From Saccharomonospora piscinae (lineage in GTDB: Bacteria > Actinomycetota > Actinomycetes > Mycobacteriales > Pseudonocardiaceae): DNA of 64,000 nt. The stretch covers positions 154,284-218,283 of the forward strand of contig NZ_VCEK01000006.1 of the NCBI RefSeq assembly GCF_005862235.1, given 5' to 3'. The notes beneath the pieces are model-generated. The model saw nothing but the letters and a program-made list of their open reading frames with translations. It ran no database searches and was not told where the DNA came from. The position numbers and the translations under genes were made by a program. Shown here piece by piece: positions 1 through 6,520 of this stretch (positions are counted from its first letter, which is position 1; the number at the start of each line of letters is the position of its first letter).

Positions 1-2
1 CC

Positions 3-686
3 GAGGAGTCACCGGATCTGGAAACCAGCAACATCGAACGTCTCAGCGGCTCCGTCGACGGCTTCGTGATCGCCGCCAGCCGCATGTCGGACGAACAGAT
101 CGCCACGCTGGCCACCTCGCACCGGCTCACGCTGCTGAGCAGGCAGGTGCCCGGCGTGCCGAGCGTGATCGTCGACCACGAGGACGGCACCCGCCAGATC
201 ATCGAGCACCTCGCCTCCCTCGGGCACACCTCCGTGGTCTACCTGGCGGGACCACGGCGGTCGTGGCTTGCCTCGCGGCGCTGGCACAGCATCCAGGCCA
301 GCGCCGCGCGGCACGGCATGACCGCCACCCGCCTCGGCCCGTTCCCGCCCGCCGTGGTCGGCGGGGCCGCCGCCGCCGACGCGACCATCGGCCACGGCGC
401 CACCGCCGCCATCGCCCACAACGACCTGCTCGCGATCGGCATGCTCCGGCGGCTCGCCGCACGCGACGTCCACGTGCCCCGCGACCTCAGCGTGGTCGGC
501 TACGACGACATCTTCGGCACCGACTTCTGCTCCCCGCCACTGACCACGCTCGCGGGGCACTTCGAGGAAGCGGGCCGCCTCGCGGTCGACCTGCTCCTGG
601 GCTCCCGGCGTGGTGGGCCCGCCCCGCAGCGGGTCCTGCCGTCGTACCTGGTGGTGCGGGAGTCCACCGGTCCGGCGCTGCGCTGA
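3..686 (+). CDS. LacI-family transcriptional regulator, C-terminal part
   Basis: The reading frame is open from the window edge, so the helix-turn-helix head lies outside. What is visible is the periplasmic-binding-protein-like sensor domain of a LacI/GalR regulator. Its typical C-terminal core is present: a stretch reading AHNDLLAIG, then VPRDLSVVGYDD, followed by PPLTT. This is the hinge and ligand-pocket half that senses a sugar-like effector. The DNA target and effector cannot be read from the sequence. It converges tail to tail with the aldo/keto reductase, with 6 bp between the stop codons. The family call is firm; the biological role is unknown. Confidence 0.9.
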   Translation, partial: EESPDLETSNIERLSGSVDGFVIAASRMSDEQIATLATSHRLTLLSRQVPGVPSVIVDHEDGTRQIIEHLASLGHTSVVYLAGPRRSWLASRRWHSIQASAARHGMTATRLGPFPPAVVGGAAAADATIGHGATAAIAHNDLLAIGMLRRLAARDVHVPRDLSVVGYDDIFGTDFCSPPLTTLAGHFEEAGRLAVDLLLGSRRGGPAPQRVLPSYLVVRESTGPALR

Positions 687-692
687 GCGCGA

Positions 693-1583
693 TCAGCTTC
701 CGGAGCCGATGCCGTCCAGCGCGGCGAGAGCGTCGGCTGGCAGATCGAGTGCGGCCGCCGCGACGTTCTCGCGCAGATGCGCCACCGACGACGTGCCGGG
801 GATGGGCAGGACGTTCGGCGACTGCCGCAGCAGCCAGGCCAGTGCCACCGCCTGCGGCGAGGCACCCACGTTCTTCGCGACCGTCTCCAGCGTGGCCGAC
901 TGGATCGGGGTGAACCCGCCGAGCGGCCAGAACGGCACGTACGCGATGCCCTGCTCCGCCAGCGACGCGATCAGCGGTTCGTCACCCCGGTGCGCGACGT
1001 TGTACCAGTTCTGCACCGTCACGACCGGCGCGATCGACTGGGCCTCGCGCACCTGCTCGGCGTTCACCACGCTGACCCCCAGGTGCCGGATCAGCCCCCG
1101 TTGCCGCAGCTCGGCCAGCGCGCCGAACGGCTCGGCCAGCGAGCCCGGCACCGGAGAGTGACCGTCGGCTCCCCCACCGACGCGCAGGTTCACCACGTCG
1201 AGCACGTCCACGCCCAGCGTGCGCAGGTTCGACTCGACCTGCTCGCGCAGCTGCCGTGGCGAGCGGGCGTGCGGCCACCCACCCTCCTCGTCGCGCACCG
1301 CGCCGACCTTGGTGACGACGTGCAGCTCGTCCCGGAGCTCGCCGTACGGTGCCAGCGCCTCCCTGAGCAGCTCGTTCGTGACGTGCGGGCCGTAGAAGTC
1401 GGCGGTGTCGATGTGGTTCACCCCGAGTTCGACCGCCGTGCGCACCACGGCGATCGCCTCGTCGCGGTCCTTCGGCGGTCCCCACACCCCGGGGCCCGCC
1501 AGCTGCATCGCGCCGAAGCCCAGCCGCGCGAGGGTGAGCCCGTCGGCCATCGTGAACGTCCCGCCGGGAGCGTCGCCTGCCAT
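693..1583 (-). CDS. aldo/keto reductase
   Basis: NAD(P)H-dependent oxidoreductase of the AKR (TIM-barrel) superfamily, about 296 residues. The N-terminal strand reads LARLGFGAMQL. The catalytic region VNHIDTADFYGP supplies the Asp and Tyr, and a late GTSSVAHLREN motif is the usual cofactor-phosphate loop. The open frame extends further upstream, but the ATG at 1583 is preceded by an AAGGACGG ribosome-binding site and starts directly at the barrel, so it is preferred. The substrate is unknown. The gene stands alone, converging with the LacI-type regulator, and nothing in the neighbourhood indicates a pathway. Confidence 0.88.
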   Translation of the reverse strand: MAGDAPGGTFTMADGLTLARLGFGAMQLAGPGVWGPPKDRDEAIAVVRTAVELGVNHIDTADFYGPHVTNELLREALAPYGELRDELHVVTKVGAVRDEEGGWPHARSPRQLREQVESNLRTLGVDVLDVVNLRVGGGADGHSPVPGSLAEPFGALAELRQRGLIRHLGVSVVNAEQVREAQSIAPVVTVQNWYNVAHRGDEPLIASLAEQGIAYVPFWPLGGFTPIQSATLETVAKNVGASPQAVALAWLLRQSPNVLPIPGTSSVAHLRENVAAAALDLPADALAALDGIGSGS

Positions 1584-1671
1584 GTTCCGTCCTTTCGCTC
1601 GGGTCCGTCCATCCTCCGGGCCGGGCCGCGGCGCACGGAAGGGACCCGCGCCTGCCGTTTCGTGGCTCACC

Positions 1672-1716
1672 CGTGGGCGGCTCGCGAAACCCCAGCGGGT
1701 TCGCGAGCCGCCCACG
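1672..1716 (-). terminator. long GC-rich hairpin behind the secreted-protein pair
   Basis: An almost perfect 20-bp inverted repeat with a single bulged A and a 3-4 nt loop. It starts 12 bp after the stop codon of the minus-strand secreted protein gene and precedes the aldo/keto reductase promoter region. There is no clear U-tract, as is usual for actinomycete intrinsic terminators. Confidence 0.7.
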
Positions 1717-1728
1717 TCTCACTCTCGC

Positions 1729-2187
1729 TCAGGAGGTCGGGCTCACCCGCTCACTGCTCAACATGATCAACTTATCCCGATCGTAGGCTCCGACGGTCCA
1801 GAAGAGCCGCTTGTTCTCACCGATGTTGTCGTGGAAACTGTCGCAAATCTGCCACCCGGCGCTGCTCGTTCCGTACTCGTAGCACCGGTAGCTCTTGCCG
1901 TCACTGTCGATGGCCCGCATCTCGATGTGATAGCCGTCGGCGCGCATGTCCTTCACCCAGAAACGGTCTCCGTAAGGCTGGAAGCAGGCTAGTCCCATCT
2001 GCGTGCCGATGGGCGCCTCCTGGGTGCGCACCTCGTTGCAGTACTCCAGAGACGGAGTTCCACTGGTCTGCGTCGCGCGCTCCGTGTACGTCGCGGCGAC
2101 CGCGGACCCGGAGAAGACGAAGGCGAGCGCAGCCGCCGTCACCAGCACGCTCACCGACCTGACAAGCCGAACACCACGGTTTCTCAC
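1729..2187 (-). CDS. small secreted protein with four cysteines
   Basis: About 152 residues beginning at a GTG with a GGGGAG ribosome-binding site. The open frame runs further upstream only as a shadow of the preceding gene. A classical Sec signal peptide is visible (Arg-rich start, hydrophobic core VLVTAAALAFVFSG, Ala-x-Ala cleavage near AVAA). The mature part carries four Cys (EYCN, LACF, YRCY, QICD), consistent with two disulfides outside the cell. The segment GDRFWVKDMRADG resembles GEIFRVEDNHIDG in the preceding gene, so the pair look like tandem diverged paralogs. No known family was recognised. It lies 11 bp behind the upstream gene and is probably co-transcribed with it. Confidence 0.75.
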   Translation of the reverse strand: MRNRGVRLVRSVSVLVTAAALAFVFSGSAVAATYTERATQTSGTPSLEYCNEVRTQEAPIGTQMGLACFQPYGDRFWVKDMRADGYHIEMRAIDSDGKSYRCYEYGTSSAGWQICDSFHDNIGENKRLFWTVGAYDRDKLIMLSSERVSPTS

Positions 2188-2198
2188 CGGATCTCCCC

Positions 2199-2603
2199 TC
2201 ACGCGGTCGCGTAGCCGTTGTTGCAGGTCGCCGTCTGCACGATGCCGTCGTCGATCAGGCAGACGACGAACCAGACACTGGCGCCTTCCGGAAACTCGTA
2301 GTTGAAGCTGGACACGGTTCCGGCGCCCCGCGAGTTTCGCTGCGTGGGCGGGTTCGCCCAGATGTCGTCGTACTTGATCTGCACCCACACACCGGCTCCG
2401 TCGATGTGGTTGTCCTCCACCCGGAAGATCTCGCCGTAGTGTTCGAACTTCACCGACCCCGCCCCGGACGGGTACTGGGAGGTGCCCTTCGTCCACTGTC
2501 TCGTGTCGGTTCCCGCATGGGCAGTGGCCGGCGCCAGCACCGAGATCAGCGTGATCACCGTCGCGGCGAGCGCCGTGCTGATGAATCTTGCCGTTTTCGA
2601 CAT
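2199..2603 (-). CDS. small secreted protein, paralog-like partner
   Basis: A 134-residue protein with a Sec signal peptide (MSKTARF start, hydrophobic core, cleavage near THAGT or ATAHAG). The mature domain is about 105 residues, rich in aromatic and beta-type sequence (VWVQIKYDD, SVWFVVCLID), with two Cys near the C-terminus. The pattern G-E/D-x-F-x-V-x-D-x3-DG is shared with the downstream secreted protein. No enzyme motif is visible. Function is unknown; an extracellular beta-sandwich protein is the most that can be inferred. Confidence 0.75.
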   Translation of the reverse strand: MSKTARFISTALAATVITLISVLAPATAHAGTDTRQWTKGTSQYPSGAGSVKFEHYGEIFRVEDNHIDGAGVWVQIKYDDIWANPPTQRNSRGAGTVSSFNYEFPEGASVWFVVCLIDDGIVQTATCNNGYATA

Positions 2604-2724
2604 GTGTTCCCCTCTGCGTACGAGCCGCCGTTCACAACGGCCCTCGGCCTTGTCGGGTCACTGAGAACGATTTCCCCCGCCAGCGAACAGGACCGCGTGG
2701 TCGCGCCTCGGTCGCCGTTCGGTC

Positions 2725-3603
2725 GTGTCGAAAGCCGCCGCGCCCCGGGTGTTGCTTGCTAGGTTGTCGGCCGTGCTGATTCCTGTCGCCGTCCCGGTAA
2801 CCCGGGGCCACCGTGTGGGTGCGCAGTTGCGATCGCGCTGGTCACGGACACGCGGCCTGTTGTCGTTCGCGCTGATCGCGAGTCCCTGGGCCCTCGTGGT
2901 GCTGTGCGCGGGCGCGGTCACGACCGCAGCCGCGGTGGGCGGGTTCACGGCCTGGCTGCCGGTACCGGTGCTGCTGTCTGCCGCCGTCGCCGTCGCGATC
3001 ATGGTGACCGTCGGCAGACTGGTGTTCGAGCCGCCCCGGTGGGCCAGGGTGGCGGCGCTCGCGGGCGGCGGTCAGCTCGTGCTCGGCGTGTTCCCGGCCG
3101 TCGGACTGGCCGTGGGCGCGGGCGGCGGCGCGACCACCGTCGCGACCGCTGTGCTCGCCCTGTCCCTCGTCGTGGTGGTCACCGGTGTGATCGTCGCGGC
3201 CCGGGCCATGCGCACCCTGCTGACGCCGGTCTCTCCGGAGCTGGGTACCACCCCGTTCACGGTGACGCTTCGAGCACGGCTGCACGATACGGGTCTGGTG
3301 TCCGGTTCGGTATCGGTGACCTCGCAGCGCGTCGAGTGGGCGGCGCGGCGGCACCGGGCCGTCGGCGCGGGGTCCGTCCACTTTCGCGACCTGCGCGATG
3401 CGCGGCCGACCACCGTGGCAGGCACCGCCGCCGTCGGCTGGCTGTCGCTGTCCGACGGCACGGCCGCACACGCCCTGCCCGGGCCGGGAGTCTTGCTGGA
3501 CATCGGTTCGACCACCGTGCTGCTGCCGGTCGACGACCCGGAGCTGTTCGTCGCGCTGCTGTCGTCCCGTGTCACGGCCTGGCGATCGGCGTCACCGGGC
3601 TGA
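2725..3603 (+). CDS. membrane protein with C-terminal PH-like domain
   Basis: About 292 residues from a GTG; a GTG at 2773 is an alternative start. Roughly four to five hydrophobic segments occupy residues 45-170 (ALIASPWALVVLC, VLLSAAVAVAIMV, LVLGVFPAVGLAV, VLALSLVVVVTGVIVA). A soluble beta-rich C-terminal part of about 110 residues follows, with LVSGSVSVTSQRVEW and VLLDIGSTTVLLPVDD, resembling bacterial PH-like domains. It directly precedes the YbaB/EspC-type genes, a neighbourhood often seen around ESX secretion substrates in Pseudonocardiales. No catalytic motif is present. Function unknown. Confidence 0.7.
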   Translation: MSKAAAPRVLLARLSAVLIPVAVPVTRGHRVGAQLRSRWSRTRGLLSFALIASPWALVVLCAGAVTTAAAVGGFTAWLPVPVLLSAAVAVAIMVTVGRLVFEPPRWARVAALAGGGQLVLGVFPAVGLAVGAGGGATTVATAVLALSLVVVVTGVIVAARAMRTLLTPVSPELGTTPFTVTLRARLHDTGLVSGSVSVTSQRVEWAARRHRAVGAGSVHFRDLRDARPTTVAGTAAVGWLSLSDGTAAHALPGPGVLLDIGSTTVLLPVDDPELFVALLSSRVTAWRSASPG

Positions 3604-3679
3604 TTTCGACCAAAGTGGCCGTGGCGCGGGGTGGCCGCTGCTAGATTCCTGGCGACCGCGACGTGGAGGGAGGGCGGCC

Positions 3680-4150
3680 ATGCTGAACCAGGACCCCGGC
3701 GAGGCCGGTGAACAGTTCGAACGGCTCGCCGAGGAGCTGCAACGCAAGGCCCAGCGGTACACGTCGCTGCGGCAGCGACTGGACTCGGCCGGCGTCACCG
3801 AGCGCTCCCCCGGCGGCGAGGTCGCCGTCACGGTGGACGGCAACGGCGTACTGACCGGGTTGGACCTGTCCGAACGGACTCGTGGCATGGACCCGTCCGC
3901 CGTCTCCGCCACCATTATGGCGAGCCTGCGGCAGGCACAGGCCCGGCTCAGGGAACAGGTCTCCGAGCTCGTCCAGGAGACCGTCGGCGACGACCCGGCG
4001 GGAAACAACATCGTCGCCCAGTACGCCGAGCGCTTCCCCGATCCCGTGGATGGCGAGGACGCCCCCGGACAGCAGCGTTCCCCGGCGTCTCCTCCGCGTC
4101 CGTCCGATCGCGACGATGACGACTTCGGTGGCGGACCGATCCTGCGGTGA
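3680..4150 (+). CDS. YbaB/EbfC-family DNA-binding-like protein
   Basis: About 156 residues, starting at an ATG behind GGAGGGAGG. The first ~110 residues have the YbaB arrangement: an N-terminal amphipathic coiled helix (EQFERLAEELQRKAQRY), a small beta sheet (EVAVTVDGNGVLTGLDL), then a C-terminal helix. A disordered acidic/proline tail ends in DRDDDDFGG. Actinobacterial YbaB-like proteins of this type commonly sit beside EspC/WXG100 genes and are distinct from the recR-linked nucleoid protein. The gene is 15 bp ahead of the EspC-like gene, so the two are probably co-transcribed. Confidence 0.8.
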   Translation: MLNQDPGEAGEQFERLAEELQRKAQRYTSLRQRLDSAGVTERSPGGEVAVTVDGNGVLTGLDLSERTRGMDPSAVSATIMASLRQAQARLREQVSELVQETVGDDPAGNNIVAQYAERFPDPVDGEDAPGQQRSPASPPRPSDRDDDDFGGGPILR

Positions 4151-4165
4151 GGAAGGAACCGGTGA

Positions 4166-4516
4166 ATGGCTGAGTCACACCAGGTGGTGCCGGACGACGT
4201 CCGGGCACACGCCCAGACGATGCGGGGATTCGCGGACCGCGCCGGCACGGCCGCCGACGCGGGCACCCACGTGGCGGGTCTCGACGCCGCCTACGGAATC
4301 CTGTGCCAGCCCTTCGGGTCGATGGTGGCGCAGCCGCAGAACCAGGGCGTCGAGGCGCTGAGCACGACGCGTGACCTGACGAGCGAGCTGGCGGACAATC
4401 TTGACGCCGCGGCGGAGGCATACCAGCGGTACGAGGACTCCGTCATCGAGAAGCTCAACGACATCGCCGCCTCGGTCGACACTGCGGCCACCCGCCTGCC
4501 GGAGGTGAACGGATGA
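4166..4516 (+). CDS. EspC-like (DUF2580) ESX-type secretion-associated protein
   Basis: A 116-residue, all-helical, Ala-rich protein without a signal peptide. It begins VVPDDVRAHAQTMRGFADR and contains AYGILCQPFGSMV, matching the usual layout of the EspC/DUF2580 family (helical hairpin partner of type VII secreted proteins). It overlaps the next gene by four bases (ATGA), so the two are translationally coupled and probably form a secreted or complexed pair. No ESX membrane components are in this window. Confidence 0.78.
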   Translation: MAESHQVVPDDVRAHAQTMRGFADRAGTAADAGTHVAGLDAAYGILCQPFGSMVAQPQNQGVEALSTTRDLTSELADNLDAAAEAYQRYEDSVIEKLNDIAASVDTAATRLPEVNG

Positions 4517-5382
4517 CCTCCCCCACGGACAACCCGCTGGTCGAGGACGACACCGACCCGAACAACTTCTACGCCGAGGACCGGCAGGACGGCGACCCGT
4601 TCACGAAGATGGACGCCCCCAGCCAGGACGGGGGCACCGGTTTCATGACCGGCGTCACCGCGTTCGAGGCGGGCTGGGCCGTCGCGGAGGGCATCGACAA
4701 CGGCGACTGGGCGGTCGCCGTCAGCGGCCTGGTCGCGGGCGGCCTCGACGTGGCAGCGGCGGTCACGGACCCCATCGGCTACGTCGCGGGCCAGGTGATC
4801 TCCTGGATGCTCGAGCACATCGAGCCCGCGCGCGAAGCCCTCGACAACCTGGCGGGCAACCCGGACATCGTGAAGGCCTACGCGCAGTCGTGGACCAACA
4901 TCGAGCAGGAACTCACCACCCTCGGCGAGGAGATCACCAGCGCGGCTCCGGCCGAGACCCGGACCTGGCAGGGCGCCGCCGCCGACCACTACCGCGCGAA
5001 GGCGGAGGAACTCGCGGGCGTGTACGGCGGTGCGGCGGGCGCGGCGCACGGGATCGCCGGATTGACGCTCGGCATGGCCGAGGTCGTCAACGGTGTCCGG
5101 GTCGCGGTGCGGGACCTGCTCTCCAGCATCGCGGGCTCGCTGATCAGCTGGACCGTGGAACTGCTCTGCTCGCTCGGCACGGCGGCCCCGGTGGTGGCCG
5201 CGCAGGCGACCACGGCGATCGCCCGGGTTCTGAGCATGGTCGGCAAGCTGCTCAAAGCTCTCGGCCAGGCGATGGCCGACGCGATCACGTGGCTCACAGT
5301 GCTGCGCGACCTGTTCGACGGCCTGATCCGCGCGATGAACGCGTGGAAGGCGAGCCAGCAGAGCGCCCCCGCACCGGTGTAG
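4513..5382 (+). CDS. WXG100-like helical secreted protein
   Basis: A 289-residue protein following the EspC-like gene with a coupled ATGA start and a GGAGGTG ribosome-binding site. An acidic N-terminus (~40 residues) leads into Ala-rich hydrophobic helices. Around residues 150-165 the sequence RTWQGAAADHYRAKAEEL has the W-x-G turn of the WXG100 fold, followed by a long helical and hydrophobic C-terminal half (LISWTVELLCSLG, VLSMVGKLLKALGQAM). No C-terminal toxin domain was recognised, so this is probably a structural or carrier substrate rather than an effector. It converges with the sirtuin gene, 10 bp apart. Confidence 0.72.
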   Translation: MTSPTDNPLVEDDTDPNNFYAEDRQDGDPFTKMDAPSQDGGTGFMTGVTAFEAGWAVAEGIDNGDWAVAVSGLVAGGLDVAAAVTDPIGYVAGQVISWMLEHIEPAREALDNLAGNPDIVKAYAQSWTNIEQELTTLGEEITSAAPAETRTWQGAAADHYRAKAEELAGVYGGAAGAAHGIAGLTLGMAEVVNGVRVAVRDLLSSIAGSLISWTVELLCSLGTAAPVVAAQATTAIARVLSMVGKLLKALGQAMADAITWLTVLRDLFDGLIRAMNAWKASQQSAPAPV

Positions 5383-5392
5383 CGGCGGCTGA

Positions 5393-6316
5393 TCAGGGCT
5401 CGCGGCCGAGCACTCCGTCGGACAGGCCTTCTCGTTCCGGCGGACACCCGAGCCGCTCGGCCAGTTCGGTCAACGCGGACCCCAGCGGCCGGTCGACCCG
5501 CACCCGCGCGTGGACGTCTCCCCGGGTCACACCGCGGTTGACGATCAGCACCGGCGTACCGGCCCGCGCGGCCTGACGCACGAACCGCAGCCCCGACATC
5601 ACCGCCAGCGACGAACCCAGCACCAGCACCGCGCTCGCCCGCTCGACCAGCTCACGGCAGTCCTCCACCCGGCGCCGGGGCACGCCGTCACCGAAGAACA
5701 CCACGTCCGGCTTCAGCACCCCGTTCCCGCAGGCGGTGCAGGGCACCACGCGGAACTCGCGCACGACGTCCTCCGGCAGGTCCACGTCGCCGTCGGGGTT
5801 GAGCTGGGTGGCCTCGGCGCGGAAGGCCGGGTTCGCCGCCCGCAACCGCTGCTCCAGCATCCAGCGGGAGCTGTTGTGCCCGCAGTCCAGGCACACGACC
5901 CGCCCGAGGCTGCCGTGCAGCTCGACCACGCCCTCCGCGCCCGCCGCCTGATGCAGCCCGTCGACGTTCTGCGTGATCACGCCCGCGAGATGCCCACCGC
6001 GCTGCAACGCCGCCACCGCGCGGTGGCCGTCGTTCGGCCGGGCACGCGAGAACACGGCCCAGCCGAGGTGGCTGCGTGCCCAGTACCGGCGCCTGCCTTC
6101 CTCGTCTCCCACGAACTGCTGGTGCGTCATGGGTGCCTGACTCCGCAGCTTCCCGCCGGCACCCCGGTAGTCGGGGATGCCGGACTCGGTCGACAGGCCG
6201 GCCCCGCTGAGCACCACGACCCCGCCGTCGCCGACCGCCCGCACGACCTCGGTCAGCTCCGTCGTGCAGGGCACGGTGGCCTCGCCGGTGGGCGTCCAGC
6301 TCAGGGTCGGTCTCAT
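5393..6316 (-). CDS. Sir2-family NAD-dependent protein deacylase
   Basis: About 307 residues. Sirtuin signatures are all visible: GAGLSTESGIPDYRG near residue 40, TQNVDGLHQAAG, the catalytic His in ELHGSLG, a four-Cys zinc site (CLDC and CTAC), FFGDGVP and VLGSSLAV. The extended block RYWARSHLGW is typical of SIRT4-like class II enzymes. It would remove acyl groups from protein lysines using NAD. The ATG at 6316 has GGAGG seven bases upstream and is preferred to the GTG at 6322. It is divergent from the helicase gene across about 200 bp; a functional link is possible but unproven. Confidence 0.92.
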   Translation of the reverse strand: MRPTLSWTPTGEATVPCTTELTEVVRAVGDGGVVVLSGAGLSTESGIPDYRGAGGKLRSQAPMTHQQFVGDEEGRRRYWARSHLGWAVFSRARPNDGHRAVAALQRGGHLAGVITQNVDGLHQAAGAEGVVELHGSLGRVVCLDCGHNSSRWMLEQRLRAANPAFRAEATQLNPDGDVDLPEDVVREFRVVPCTACGNGVLKPDVVFFGDGVPRRRVEDCRELVERASAVLVLGSSLAVMSGLRFVRQAARAGTPVLIVNRGVTRGDVHARVRVDRPLGSALTELAERLGCPPEREGLSDGVLGREP

Positions 6317-6476
6317 CCGCACGCCTCCAGCGTACGGAGCGGGAGCCCCGGTGGCCGCCGGTCACCGACGGGCTACCGAACGGAGGTGGCGGTTGCTCCG
6401 GCTGCTCCGGCCCCCCAGTAGACTGACCCGGCAAGAACGCGGCCCGACGGGCACCGAAGTCGTCACTTCGTCGCTG

Positions 6477-6514
6477 CCCCCACCCGCGCGTGGATCACGC
6501 GTGCCCAGTGGGGG
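6477..6514 (+). promoter_or_regulatory. hairpin covering the helicase leader
   Basis: The seven-base arms CCCCCAC (6477-6483) and GTGGGGG (6508-6514) enclose a second stem CGCGTG/CACGCG with a GAT loop. The right arm is the G-rich stretch just ahead of the GTG start at 6521, so the fold would hide the only ribosome-binding-like sequence. Seen by eye only; no folding energy was calculated. Confidence 0.4.
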
Positions 6515-6520
6515 TGGGAA

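Noticed and set aside
9..560. Minus-strand open frame opposite the LacI fragment
   Set aside because: Mirror of a clear LacI-family coding frame; composition is that of a GC-rich shadow and there is no ribosome-binding site.
777..1766. Long plus-strand open frame over the aldo/keto reductase
   Set aside because: Arg/His/Gln-rich shadow sequence; the minus strand has all aldo/keto reductase motifs.
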